From: Medicago truncatula
Lineage: Eukaryota > Streptophyta > Magnoliopsida > Fabales > Fabaceae
NCBI RefSeq assembly: GCF_003473485.1
Contig: NC_053047.1
Coordinates: 8,075,001 to 8,139,000, forward strand
Length of the DNA: 64,000 bases
Direction of reading: 5' to 3'
Positions 36,600 through 53,081 of the stretch are shown here, piece by piece. Positions within the stretch are counted from its first letter, which is position 1. The number at the start of each line of letters is the position of its first letter. The notes beneath the pieces are model-generated. The model was given only the letters and a program-made list of their open reading frames with translations, was not told the DNA's origin and searched no databases. A program made the position numbers and the translations under genes.

Positions 36600-38130
36600 T
36601 TTCAACTAGAAACAATAATCAAACAAAATGAAAAGAAAAAAGGATGCGTGGATTTGTGTTTCCACAAGAAGATATCCCTGGAAGAAAACACAAATTTGCT
36701 CAGAATATAATATAGGACACTCCAACCAAGATTGCTACAACAAATAAGAACCCAAACGAACCCAAAACAATAAGCACGGAAAATGGAAACAAATTACCTT
36801 CCCACTATATAATTTTATGTCGGCAAAATTATGCGTGTATTCACACAATCAAATATCCACTGTGGTTGGAGATATGAAAGCAATAGCTTGGTGAATACAA
36901 AAGGAAGGCTTGAAAATTTATGGTACATAGAAGATGATATGCTTAATCACAAACCTGATGAGTAATTCTCTGGTCAGATTCATCGAAAGGCACCCCCTTT
37001 CCGACCCAAGAAACAGTACCACCAAATGCAGGAATAACAAAAAGCAATGACTCCTATTGTACCTGAGTAATTAGGACAAAACCGTGCAAATAATGACATA
37101 GAAATCAATCATATAAATGATTTCATAAATAAGTTCAAGAGATATAGCATCAATAAAAAAGTCTAATAAGCTTTGTTGTGTTACGCGCACAACATCCGTA
37201 TATTATTAAAAAAAAAATATATATATATAAATTTAATTTGAAAAGAAACATGAAATGAAATTAGAAAGAAGTTGGTGGTGAAGTTGAGAAAGTCTTAGTT
37301 CAGATTTTTCATTTTCACCATCTGTGCCTTTTCTCTTGTACTCCACTTGTTTAGAATCATCTAACTGAGAAGCTTCAAATATCAGTCCAGAGGGTTTGGT
37401 CACATTGGCATATCTTGACAGTGCATATAGATCTATAGTTTGAAAAGAGAATTGATCAATGGACTTATAGAGTATCTACACAAATTCAAGTTTCTGAAGG
37501 TCCGTCTAAGTTAAGAAAATGGTACCTGCTGCGAAAGCTTCCAATCGAGTGTCAAGCCTGGGAGGATACTCCAGGTTTATAGAATGATAGAGGCGGAAAT
37601 TTACAAACTGAAGAAGAGGTTGTAGCAATTCATTATGAAATTATGGATATTAGTAAAATGTTAAAAGTCTTAATAATTATGATGACATGAATGTTGATGC
37701 ATCAACAGAACAAAGACAAGATATGAACATTAATATGAAACCAACCTCATAAAATTGCAAAAAAATTAGCATGGTAGGAATGTCAACATCATCGGACACA
37801 ACCTGTTGTAGTAAATGAGGAGTTAACCATGTTATTGTCAGACCCTAAAAAATTTGGCATGGTAGGAAATATAGAAGTTACACATAATGATCAAAATTTA
37901 TACAAATTCCAAGTATTATATACCTTCGGCATTTGTGTACAAGCTCTACATCAATATTCTTGCTCTCTGACGCAGGTAATGCTGCAAAGAGATGCACCAT
38001 TGTAAGACATAACTCATCGTTATTCAAAAAGTACACAGCGCATGGAGGATATATCTCAAAACCATGGTGACTAGCCCAAAAAATGATATGAACAACTATA
38101 TATTCTTGTCTCCTAATAAACTCATACGAG
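36600..38130 (-). pseudogene. Pescadillo (PES) pseudogene, block D (colinear, outside the array)
   Basis: The most complete PES relic here. On the minus strand, in protein order: CLTMVHLFAALPASESKNID followed by VHKCRRY (about 38020-37930); VNFRLYHSINLEYPPRLD (about 37620-37530); LYALSRYANVTKPSG (about 37437-37330); the BRCT start LLFVIPAFGGTVSWVGKG with ITHQ (about 37055-36955); and the BRCT end QWIFDCVNTRIILPT (about 36880-36800), followed at once by a stop in place of a conserved residue. N-terminal and post-BRCT exons are absent; the left end abuts the inverted MBD4-like arm. Intron sequence at 36541-36720 matches the flank of block A. Confidence 0.82.
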
Positions 38131-38168
38131 TGTGTTGTTTCTTGCGAACCAAACGGGGGTGTTGACAA

Positions 38169-39128
38169 TTTAGAAATTGCGTGTTCAAATCAGGTATGTC
38201 TGTGATATTTGATCATCTGAGACAACTAACTCTTTGTTCTATAGATTAATGCTACAACTTCACCTAACCCAATGACACATTCATTCATTAGAAAAAGAAA
38301 CAACTAACTCTTTGTTCTGTGTTCACAGATTTGAGTATTCCAGCCGAATGAAAAGAGAAATAAGGCAGTGATGGAAGTGATCTCATCTTTCCAAGTTAAG
38401 GGCTGCAGTTTTAGTAAATAGATCAATGTAGGATGATACAATCATACAATGGTAACTGTGGGACCTATGGTCTTTGTACAAGTTATAATTATCTCATCTT
38501 TCCATTTCTCCCTCTTCCTATCTTCTTATAACAGATTAATGATCACTCAACAACTTGCTTCTTAATCTTTGTAAAAAGTTAGGATTGGGGAACAAAATCG
38601 TCAAAACTTCGTGTTTAATATAAAACCATTCATGCATTTCCACCTAACAATTTAAGCTTTTGGGAATGGTTCTTGAACAAAAGACAACTTGGCCAAATAG
38701 GTAAAGAGCAATAAAGAGAAAGTGCAACACACAAAATTGTAAGTTGTAACTATCTCTTGCCATTGTATTTTCTTTGGCTCTTTCTATTTACTGTTAACAA
38801 AGGAAATATAATCAAGTAGAATCAAACAACACTGACAACAAATAGGACTTGTAACAATTCTCACTTTCAATGCAATAAAGCAAAATAAATTTAAAAGCAT
38901 CCAAACATAATCATTACCAAGACACAATGGTAGTCCACTCTAGAATTTGTCCATATAATAATGACCAAGCTATCAAACTAAATGGTTGCAGCATATTAGA
39001 AAAGAAACTAATGCAATCAAAAGCTTTGGATTTGAGGAGCCGGTATAAATGTCTATTGTAAAAGACTCGCGTTTTGCAAAATATAAGTTGCAATTCAATC
39101 AAGACCCAAAATTGGGCATTTCCATTCC
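38169..39128. other. Intergenic DNA
   Basis: AT-rich DNA between the PES relic and the F-box fragment. No convincing gene or repeat was recognised. Confidence 0.5.
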
Positions 39129-39198
39129 TTAGATGAGTTGGTGAGTTTGAACTATCAAAGGGTTAAGAAAATAACATTTATCAAAATATATGAAGGAG

Positions 39199-39214
<16 letters not shown>

Positions 39215-39236
<22 letters not shown>

Positions 39237-39398
39237 GGAGTGAATAGCAAAGTGGGGCCACCGCGTGGAAAGAAGGGTTGTCATGAAAGCTTGTTTAATC
39301 GAAAGAAATGAGAGTATGTGACACAACAATTCATCTGGCAAACCACTGATTCCATCGACCAAACTATTTCTGCCATCACAGGGAGCATCATAATTCAC
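39215..39398 (-). pseudogene. F-box gene 5' fragment
   Basis: A minus-strand frame from 39398 begins [16 protein letters not shown] and continues with a clear F-box core ([16 protein letters not shown], then TTLLSTRW), the SKP1-binding module of SCF ubiquitin ligases. After the RW the usual downstream FBD/LRR sequence is lost and the frame runs into a long T-run (A-run at 39200-39228). A probable 5'-UTR intron acceptor (ttttag) directly precedes the start. Probably a truncated gene; a first exon with an intron right after the F-box is possible. Confidence 0.6.
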
Positions 39399-39709
39399 CT
39401 AAAACATACAAATAAAAAAAAAATTATTCAGAAATATATTGATTTCTTCTTAAAAAGATCAGAATAAGGAAACCCTATTAATTAACAAGAGAATAAGGAA
39501 ACCCTAAAAAAGTAGAAACGATAAAGGCAGAAAAAATTATTACGGAATATATCGGTGCTCTTTCTTCTCAGATGCTCTATACCTCTTCTTGATAGCTGAA
39601 TCAACGCCGCAACCAACACAATGCCTGTGATCTCAATTCTCCAACTTGTTACTGTTTATATAGTAAAAGGCCCAGCAAAGACAAAGCCCAACCGGTGCCC
39701 AAGTATGTC

Positions 39710-39945
39710 ATACTCCCCTTGTGTCCCAAATTGTATAACGTTTTGGACATTTCACACATATTAAAAAATTCAATTAATATTATGTGGAAAAAATATATTA
39801 TGGGTTGTTTTACAAAATTTTCCTTAATAAATAATATGAGAAATATAAATGAAAGAAGAGATAGTAATAAATAGTTAAGGTTATAATAGGAAAAGTAACA
39901 TTAATGTTGCATTGGTATTGCAAAGCACATATAATTTGGAACAAA
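39710..39945. mobile_element. Stowaway-like MITE
   Basis: Begins tactccccttgtgtcccaaa and shares its body (acaaaatttTCCTTAATAAATA, then gaaagaagag) with the MITE in the DEF1 intron. The right end (acatataatttggaacaaat) is a degenerate inverted match. Confidence 0.6.
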
Positions 39946-40010
39946 TTTTTTTCCCTAAAGCGACATATTTTATCATTTGAGTCGTACTATTTTATAATTT
40001 TATATCTTTT

Positions 40011-40130
40011 TTTTTTGCTGAAGCTCATGCATCTTTAATATGGAGAAGTGGGGTGTCCGGGGTTCGAACCCCGACCCCTGCATATATTATGCATTTATCC
40101 CTACCAACTGATCTAAGCTCACGGAGACTT
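40011..40130 (-). mobile_element. tRNA-derived SINE
   Basis: On the minus strand: CGTGAGCTTAGATCAGTTGG (A box) and GGGGTTCGAACCCC (B box), spaced as in a tRNA, then a short tail ending in an A-run (T-run at 40009-40016). This is the arrangement of RNA polymerase III-driven legume SINEs. Confidence 0.75.
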
Positions 40131-40599
40131 TATATCTATCTATTCTATATAATTAAATGAAATAATGCGACTTTAATGTACTAATATACAGTATTACCGA
40201 GAATCTCTATTTTTGTGTTAACTTGTGACTTTTAGTTTCATGTCTCCTTACTATTTCAAATACTTCGGTCATTATATACTTAATAGATTTTTCTCTAGTG
40301 TACCAAGAAAAAAAATTATATTTTTTTTAAGCAAAGGAGATTACAGCGGCTGCTGCAACCCCAAAATTCGTTCAAATCATATTATGATATGTATGGGGAT
40401 TATTGTTAACTAAAACACAGCAATTACAATTAGACTTAGGTGATAAATTTGGGGTTGTTTGGTGAATGATTTTGTAAATCGAGAAATCAAATTGGTGGTA
40501 CCGGGCTTCTTCAAAAAAATGGGTTTAATAGGATGTTAAAAGTAAAAAAGATTAAGATTTCTGAATCCACTCTTTGTCACTACTTGGTAATAAATATCC

Positions 40600-41650
40600 T
40601 AGTTATTTGGTTCAAAGTCCGGTTGCTAATGGCTTGGAGATTTCCTTTTGGAATGAAGCGTGGTTGGAAAACGAGCCTCTTAAAGATCTATTTTCAAGAC
40701 TTTTTTTGGTTTCTAGTGGTCAAGATTTGAAGGTGGGGGAGGTGTGGTTTAATGATGCCTTTGCGTAGGGAGTTGTTTGCTTGGGAAAAGGAGCTTTTAC
40801 AAAGCCTTTTTCTAAGGTTGGAAGGGGTGGAGTTGCGGGAAGGGGACGATTGTTGGTGGTGGAAACCGGAAGAGGGGGGAATCTTTTCCGTGAAGTCTTG
40901 CTACAGCATTTTGCAATGTTTGCGGCTAGTAGAGGGTGGTTTGAGTGGGGAGGTGGAGGTGGTGTTCCAGAACCTTTGGAAGAGTAAGGTACCGGCTAAG
41001 GTGTTGGCTTTTTTGTGGACTTTATTTCTTGATCGTATTCCATCCAAGGTAAATCTTGCGAGAAGAAGGCTTTTGGCAATTGAAGGCTCAAAGAGATGTG
41101 TGTTTTGTGGCCTAGAGGATGAATCGACATTACACTTGTTCTTACATTGCCAAGTTACATGTAGTGTTTGGTTGGAGGTGATGCGGTGGTTGCAATTCTT
41201 TCTTATTAATTCACCTAATTTATTCATCCATATTGATTGTTGGTTGGGCATGTGGTGCAAGAAGAAATGGAGGAGAGGGGCTTGGCTAATTTGGCATTCG
41301 GTTATTTGGGTAATTTGGAATTCTAGAAATGACCGGATTTTCAATGACAAGGTTAAGGAGGTTGATGAAATGGTTGAGGAGATTAAAGTACTCTTGTGGA
41401 ATTGGAGTTTGAATAGACTTAAAATCTCATCTTGCTTATTTTATGAATGGTGTTGGAATCCGAGAGAGTGCTTAGGTAGGTAGTTGATGCAACTTGCTGT
41501 AGGTGGTATTGGTGGCGTTGTTTAGGAGCATTAGCTGTGTTGGCTTAGGTGCTGGTGTTTGTTAGTTTTTGGTAGCTTTTTGGTGGCGGCCTGCCGTTTT
41601 TTCTGCTGTTGGTTATGACAGCCACCTTGTCTCTCCCTTGTATGGGTAAT
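40600..41650 (+). mobile_element. 5'-truncated LINE (ORF2 C-terminus with zf-RVT domain)
   Basis: A frame at 40574-40768 has the LINE motif GLEISFWNEAWLENEPLKDL. Across a frameshift near 40750 the frame 40752-41483 continues with a plant LINE zinc-binding reverse-transcriptase domain (FSVKSCYSIL, LWKSKVPAKVLAFLW, then CVFCGLEDESTLHLFLHC). The reverse-transcriptase core and ORF1 are missing, so it is dead. The 3' UTR-like G/T-rich sequence extends to about 41650. Confidence 0.8.
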
Positions 41651-41679
41651 GTGAAGTAATATCCTCCTCTTGTGCCTTC

Positions 41680-42030
41680 AAGTTCAATGGTGATGAGTCT
41701 TATATATGTAATGTAGGCATTTCAGCTTGTGGCAGACTTATCAGGAATCCTAATGGCCGTTCTTTTAATTTAGTAATTTTACTTGTCATATCGGTCGGAC
41801 CACTTTAGTTTTGGCTAAAATTTGGGGCTTAGTGCATGGTTTGAAGTTGAAATGTAATAAAGTCTTAATCCTATATCAGTTTTAAAATAAACTTCTCATA
41901 ATGGTTAACATGATTTTCGCCTCAAAAGACTCGTAATCTTCATATAAAGCTCCTTCTTGAAGAAGCTCTTTCTTTTATGGATTAAATTGATTTGAAGTTG
42001 ACATGTAACGCCGTTTACTCTAGTTTGCTT
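41680..42030 (+). pseudogene. RNase H-like (RVT_3) fragment
   Basis: Frame near 41685: FKFNGDESYICNVGIS, then CGRLIRNPNGRSFNL, and in a nearby frame AKIWGLVHGLKLKCNKV. This resembles the plant RNase H-like domain that follows zf-RVT in LINE-derived genes (GGLIRDxxG then AELWGLxxGLxLA). The expected acidic residues are largely lost and stops interrupt it. Confidence 0.5.
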
Positions 42031-42370
42031 ATTGGTAATGAGATCGTAGATAGGGATGTACAAAAATTAAAAAACCAAAAATCGAATCAAACTGAGAAAC
42101 CGAACTGCACAAAAAAAAACCAGAAATTGACAAAATTCTTCCAATATTCTTCCAGAATGTAAACATATTCAAAAAAATTCTTTAGAACTGTATATAAGAT
42201 GAAAACTAATCCAAAATATAGAAGCTTGAACACATGAATTAAGTTGTGTGGAACAATATTCTCGTCATTTAACAGAAGCAAAATTATTCCAAAAATCTAC
42301 TTTACTGAATGCTTGATTTGTAAGATAGAAGTGTCATTGCACTAGATGTATGCCAAAAACTCCTTGCACA

Positions 42371-46979
<4,609 letters not shown>

Positions 46980-47140
46980 GACTCTTTCTCACTATGACTT
47001 AACTAACAAGAAACAAAAGAAGTGTAACAATCAAAGAAGATCAAAGAGAAGTGGCAGTGTTGATGCATATATATTGGACATAGCGTAAGAGAAAGTTGTG
47101 GTGTGATGTGTTCCACAAAGTTTGTGGTTCAACCATGCAT
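46980..47140 (-). promoter_or_regulatory. GAPC core promoter and 5' UTR
   Basis: On the minus strand AATATATATGCATC (TATA box, about 47066-47077) lies some 90 bases before the ATG at 46979, followed by a CT-rich leader. The block is duplicated near 51.1 and 58.0 kb. Confidence 0.6.
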
Positions 47141-47345
47141 CCTTTGATCTCGAGAGAAATTAAGGTTCAAACGCACAAAACATAACTGTCCCCAAATAAT
47201 TGGACAAGAAGAATCAGTCAAATCATGCACACGTATATTCCAACTTGTTAGCTCAAAAGATTAATTAGAAGGTACAGATTCCTTAAATTAAAAATAGAAT
47301 GCACGATTTTATTTTTTTTTAAGAAAATAATGTACGAATTAAAAA

Positions 47346-47624
47346 CAAATTAAAGTTAAATTGTTGAAAAAAAATAAACATAATTTAGAAGTTATAGGAT
47401 CTAGCAGGTGCATGTTGCACGTATATGATCAAGTGTTAATATATTAGGAGTGACCGGTGGCGGAACCACAATAGGGCTCTGCTATCATCCCACCAAAACC
47501 CTAACGTGCCTTCACCATCAGCCACTCCCAATATAAACACTTAATCATGTGTAAGATGTACCTGCTAAAATCGTATAACTTCTAAATTATTATTTTTTCA
47601 ATAGTTTAGCTTTAATTTATTCTC
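47346..47624. mobile_element. Fold-back element, about 100 bp inverted arms
   Basis: Left arm 47346-47450 and right arm 47524-47624 are imperfect reverse complements (for example taatttagaagttata, then agcaggt and agtgtt, against their complements). The roughly 70 bp centre is less AT-rich. Non-coding, MITE-like. Confidence 0.7.
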
Positions 47625-48181
47625 CGGTGCACAATTGACACTTTCAAGTTATTCTCCGGTACGTGTTACCTTCACACTTTCAAGAGATACGGAATGCGTA
47701 GTTAATTAGTTTAAATTTTTGTAAGTTATGTAGTTTAATTTTTTTATGATCAGGACGGTATAAATTTGTTGCACAAGAATATACTTTTTTAAGGATAAAT
47801 ATGCATCATAAATATTGTATACGGTTTCTTAGTATATTCTAATATTATTTAATGATTTTCTTATTCGAGAAAAAATACTAAACAATCAAAAGAATAAAGG
47901 GGTTTGTAGGTTGAATTATTTTTTTAAGTGTGGACAACTTATTCAATTGATCAAATTATTTGTATTTGTTGTGGTCCTTTCTTAAGGAGTATATAGTGTT
48001 AACGTCTCCCCAAAACATAGTGAGGGCCCTAGCCCACCCAAGGCTTAACATAGTGTTGTACTTGATCAACTATTACTCCATGTTTATTAAAACATAAATT
48101 TCGTGAGCGTGTGAAGAAGCATGTAATCAACATTTCTCCTCAAAACATCAACTTTACTCACTAGTTTTTTTTTTTTTTAGC

Positions 48182-48604
48182 TTAATGATGTGTTTCGTCC
48201 TTGCAATTAGGCGTCATTTAAAAATTAGTCCTTGTAATCGTTAATCCTGGCAATTTACCCTTGCATTATTTAATCATTTAAAATTTCGTCATTTGACCAA
48301 CTTAATCACCGTCAAGTCATCAAATTAGCAAAATGGCACGGGAATGGACAAAAATACCCTCGTCTTTATTATGAGAAGAATATGAAGACAGGGGTAAGAA
48401 TGTCATTTCACAAATGGATGACGAGGGTATTTTTGTCCATTCCCATGCCATTTTGCTAATTTGATGACGTGGCAGTGATTAAGTTGGTCAAATGACGAAA
48501 TTTGAAATGATTAAACAATGCAAGGGTAAATTGCCAGAATTAGCGATTATAGGGACAAATTTATAAATGACACCTAATTGCAAGGACGAAACACATCATT
48601 AAAC
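48182..48604. mobile_element. Fold-back element, about 185 bp inverted arms
   Basis: Arms 48182-48365 and 48421-48604 are near-perfect reverse complements, from taatgatgtgtttcgtcctt at the outer ends to aaaataccctcgtc near the centre. The loop is about 55 bp. The structure resembles a MITE or large snap-back element and would form a strong hairpin if transcribed. Confidence 0.85.
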
Positions 48605-49950
48605 CTTTTTTTTTGTTTTGACAAAGCTAAAAATTCAATAAATGTTGTCAGGGGCAGCCTGAACCTCATACAAAAAGTCTTAGAGACAAAAACAAAAAGA
48701 AACAAATCCAACAAAAAGAAACAAACCCTCCTAAAACAGCAAGGAGGGAAGAAAAACAGCTAAAGCATAGAAAATCTAGTAAAGACAATTCCCCTAAAAT
48801 TCCAAAGGATGCACTTCATGCTTGGTCCTTAATGCGAACATTAGTTTTCTTATGTCTAGTTGAAACTCAGACAGAACTGTTACCATCTAAGGTTTTAGCA
48901 GCTTTCTTCCAGCCTTTCCTGCCTGGTTTAATAAAACCATCTTCAGGAGTTTCCTTCAAATTGGCTAGGGTACCAGTTGTGTCTATATCATGCTCCAATG
49001 AGCTTTAACAGTTGCTCTTGTGAGCCTCATGGTCAGTATCAGGTTCCAATGTACCATCAGTGGTATCAGTGTCCTCATCCCCCCAATACTTACTCAAGAT
49101 TTTACCATCTTTCAAACAGGTAGCAGTCAGATTTTTAGGGCCAACAGTGAATTGCACCTTTCTCTTATCTTGGCCTAAAATCTCATCATTGATTGTGACA
49201 GGAGTAGGCTGCAATGTGATGGCATCATCAAAAAAGGGGTTTGCAGTTACTACAAGAGACTCAATAGTAGCAGTGGGGAATGACCTCCCAAGAGTGCTAC
49301 CCTGAGCTAAGGAAGAGGGACCTGTAATGAGGGATGCCTTCTTCCCATTGACCGGGCCCAATAGAGGGTTACTTGAACTCAAAGCAACAAAGTTAGAGTT
49401 CCTTTTTACCAAGTTACCAGTACTATCTAAGTTTGTGTTGTGATTCAAGTCCTCCTTCCTTAGTGAATTATCTTCCACATTTGGATTTTTATCACTGTGC
49501 ATATCCAGTAAAATGGGGATCGATTCTTCATCACTTGTCTTAGCATACCCTATAACATGCTCAGTACCACCTTCAAGCAGTTCAAAGGAATTGTGAAGTG
49601 TCAACTTAGCTGAATTACTCTGATCTGGGACATGAGCCTGAGGTGCAGTGTGATGTGCAATATCATTATTTTCAGGAGCTGAAATCTGACCTTCCTCAAA
49701 AATCATCAGCTGAGACATAAGGCACCTCATGAATGTCACCATGAACAGAAGCCTCAGCAGGTTTAATATCAGTTGCATCAGTGTGAAGGGGAGCTTGTTT
49801 ACCAACCCCAGTAGAGGCACCTTCATTGACAGAGAACTTAGCAGTTTCCTTATGAATCAAGTCAGGTTTGGGTTGAATATTTCTCACTAGCTTTATTGAC
49901 TGGTAACGAAGAACTAAATACATATGAAGATGCATGTAATCATCCTGGTT
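48605..49950 (-). mobile_element. Internally deleted LINE
   Basis: Minus strand, 5' to 3': a frameshifted ORF1 remnant (VNEGASTGVGKQAPLH near 49840; main frame 49826-49005 with NSFELLEGG and LSKYWGDEDTDTTDG), the ORF1 end (KPGRKGWKKAAK, stop near 48885), an ORF2 start (MKCILWNFRGI near 48815), and then almost at once the 3' end (FLYEVQ.../LYEVQAAPDNIY-like) and a poly(A) run (T-run at 48605-48613). Most of ORF2, including reverse transcriptase, is absent. Identification of ORF1 is from its position before the ORF2 start motif. Confidence 0.65.
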
Positions 49951-49959
49951 GGTAAGATG

Positions 49960-50770
49960 CGATGCAGGCTGAGCTTAAGGCTCTACAAGAAAATCATACA
50001 TGGAAGAGTTAGTTAGAGTAACTCATCTATAAATGTGTATTATGTACTTTACTTTCATTCATTCAATAGAATCAAATTTTCCTTTAGATTCATTTCTCTC
50101 TTTATTCACTCCAGTTGAGTTTTCTATTCTACATTGTGAATTTTTACAATGCAAAAATACATTCATGATTGTCTTAAAAATATTAGATTGGAGAGTTGCA
50201 AACCATTCTAAACCCCAATGGTTTTGAATTAAAAACTAAGTTGAACGATGATGCAGAAAAAACATATCAAAAATATGTCGAACGCTTGTTGATTCCTCGA
50301 TTTATTCCACAATTACGAAGACATATATAGTTCATTTACTTAATTTGGTTTCCAAATTTATGATTGAATCGAGTATAAGCTTCAATTTTCATCGACAATG
50401 AGAATTGAACATTATTTCTTAGGCACGAAGAAGCTTGGAGTCAAGTATGTGAAGAAAGAAAAAACCATGTTGGCTAGATATACTAATATATTCATATATT
50501 ATTTTTCCAACTACATCAAACATTTTAATCTCCTTGTTCTCCAACTCCATTGAATAATTTATTTAGTAATTGACCATAACTAATCATGTTTCTCTTCATA
50601 CTTGGAGCATACAAGACCTCATAAATGATAGATTCATGGCCATATTTTCTTTTCACTCAGACTTAACAACTACTCGAGGCAACACTACAATATTATTTGC
50701 AAATCTACTTCTTTTCTTCCCAATTTCATCATGTTTCAGGAACCACTCTTTGTTCCTTGTCATGTGATTG
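49960..50770. other. Intergenic DNA
   Basis: AT-rich, with short frames only and no recognised family. Confidence 0.4.
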
Positions 50771-50779
50771 GAGCATCCT

Positions 50780-51265
50780 ATATGTCTAGGTACTAAAAAT
50801 TGGATTTGTCACTTTCCTATGTAGTATTATACATTCTTAAGAGCATGTTCAATTTCCCTAACTACTACTCATATTTAGATCATGTAGGAGTTGTTGAATC
50901 CAGGATCCAAATCGTGGAACTCTAACATTATTCATATAGTCTACCACTAATCTAATTCTACAATTATCCTAAAGGTGCAGCTGTTTGATTCAGTTACTAT
51001 TCAAGCAAATCAAATTACGTAGTTAATATAGTCATCGAGCAAATTTAAGAGCTTGTAACCAACCTTGAACTTCCTAACTCTTTCTTGCTGTGATTTATAC
51101 CTACCTAACAAGAAACAAAAGGGTGTAACAACCAAAGAAGATAAAAATAAAAAATAAAAAAGTTACAATGTTGTGCTGATGCATATATACTGGATATAAC
51201 GTAGGAGAAAGTTGTGTTGTGATATCTTTCGTCCAAAGTTTGTCTCCAACCCTTTAAAAAAAGTT
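50780..51265 (-). pseudogene. GAPC promoter/exon 1 duplicate, decayed (copy 2)
   Basis: 51055-51260 matches the GAPC exon 1, leader and TATA region (aacaagaaacaaaagggtgtaa, gatgcatatatactgg, aggagaaagttgtg). The start codon and much of exon 1 are lost (reads TTAGGAAGTTCAAGG instead of ATGGGAAAG). Its lower-coordinate flank (50780-51050) is shared with 57150-57830, so a larger block was duplicated. Confidence 0.7.
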
Positions 51266-51269
51266 TTAT

Positions 51270-52000
51270 TTGAGTAAAAAGAAAATAACCATTAGAGTTT
51301 ATACAGTTAAAAGAAAATGTTAAAAGTAAAAAATGCAAGTAAAGATTGATTTGAGAATCAATGAGTAAATAGTATCTAATGGAATAAATCCATTAACATT
51401 TGTTTGCATGTTGTAGCGTGTGTTAAAGCGTCACGGGACCATTTGGTCTTAGGGATTTACCACCTCAGCTATCATGGTTATCATTATGCCATTAATCTTA
51501 TGAGGTTCACACACTACAAAAATCAAATCATGCAACATATATTTTACGAAGCTTCACTGATGCAAAGTTATTTGTGTGGGTCTGTCATCTAAGTGATCAA
51601 TTTAGGTTTCAAGGATATGGAGTTCAAAACAATTTGTTCAAAAGATATAAAGATGCAATAACATACTAAGACACAAACATGTATTAAAACTTCAGTATCC
51701 CTTACAGGTATGCGCGGTGTTTTGACTTTAGATCCAGTACACTCCAATGTTGCAGTATTCAAATCGGTTGTTACAACATCCTATCCGAAATTTATCATAA
51801 AATTACTAAAATTGAATTATAAACCTAAATTTCAATTGTGAACCGGAACCAAGGAGAAATAGGAATTGCATGCACTCAAAAGCTACATAAAGTGGGAGAC
51901 TAAAAAAAAGGTAAATAAACACATAACTTGAGTTGGGACAAAAATAGAAAGATTTTTTATTTGTTTTACATATTATTGCAATGATTGACAATAATATCAA
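51270..52000. other. Intergenic DNA
   Basis: No gene or repeat recognised between the GAPC duplicate and the tRNA gene. Confidence 0.4.
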
Positions 52001-52005
52001 CAAAT

Positions 52006-52087
52006 GTGGACGTGCCGGAGTGGTTATCGGGCATGACTAGAAATCATGTGGGCTTTGCCCGCGCAGGTTCGAATCCTGCCGTCCACG
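52006..52087 (+). tRNA. tRNA-Ser(AGA)
   Basis: 82 bases. The acceptor arm GTGGACG pairs with CGTCCAC; the D arm is TGGTTATCGGGCA-like; the anticodon loop CTAGAAA gives anticodon AGA (52039-52041), decoding UCU and, after A-to-I editing, UCC and UCA; a long variable arm follows (class II tRNA); the T arm is GGTTCGAATCC. There is no intron. A T-run begins near 52089, but the best terminator is the T-run at 52125-52134. Confidence 0.96.
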
Positions 52088-52838
52088 CCTTTTGCAATTT
52101 TTATTTTCCTGTTTTTTCCTTCTTTTTTTTTTTTCTCTTGTGGATTTGACAAAGTCGGGGTATGACATTGTGTGGTGGTTGAGAGATCCAACGGGAAGTG
52201 TTGCTTTTTGGATTCCACGCGAGGATTTCGGGGTAGAGATTTTGTGGTCGAAAATTAATTACGTGGGGGGTTGGATTAGTTAGTAGAGAAAATTTAATAT
52301 AACAACTGAGGTTACAAAGTAGTTCTTTTAACTATTCTTTTCTTCATTATCTTTTTTTATATCTTTGTTTGTTTTCTTTTAAGTTAATTTGTTGTAATTT
52401 AGTTAATTAAGTTTTTAGATTTTTTTTCCCTATTATAATTTATTAAGTAATGGTTAAAGTGTCTATTAATTCAAAAGGCTAAACTAATATGGAATTAATA
52501 AGCTCGTATTCTTCTTTTAGAAAACCAAAAAAAAAAAAAACTCATTGTTCTTTAATCAAAGAATTATATTTTTTTAATGAAAGTGAATTATAAAACTTTT
52601 TGTTTTAAAAGCAAGTGAATTACATAACTTACAACTACCAATGTTATTGTTGATTTTTCTTATTACTTAATGAAAATAAAAATATAAAACTTTCGCTAAT
52701 TCAAATATTATAATAACATGATTTTCTCTATCTCTCATCCTCTTTTTTTTTTATTTTATGTTAAAACATATTCTCTCTTTTTTAGTGAAACATTCTCTTT
52801 TTTACTACTTAATTTATGGGAAACATTCTCTTTTTCTC
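52088..52838. other. Intergenic DNA
   Basis: Includes a G-rich open stretch at 52140-52283 with no recognised family; the rest is AT-rich. Confidence 0.4.
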
Positions 52839-53081
52839 TACTTCATTTGTTTTAAAATATAAAAATATATTGAAATAAATATAATTTTAAGTTTTTTAAT
52901 GTCACATTAATTATTATTTTCTCGATTATACCTTAAATTACTCCTACATTACTTTTAGGTCATTATATTTCAATTTACTATTTTCTTTATAAAATTGTGA
53001 CATTTTATAAGTTATTTACATTTTTCATAATCTGTGTAAAAAAAAAACTAGGATGATATTTATTTTCAAATGAATGAAGTA
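52839..53081. mobile_element. Stowaway-like MITE
   Basis: Left end ta-cttcatttgttttaaaata and right end tattttcaaatgaatgaag-ta are inverted matches flanked by TA. About 240 bp, non-coding. Confidence 0.6.

Noticed and set aside
40901-41350. 149-codon minus-strand frame
   Set aside because: Antisense shadow of the LINE zf-RVT coding region.
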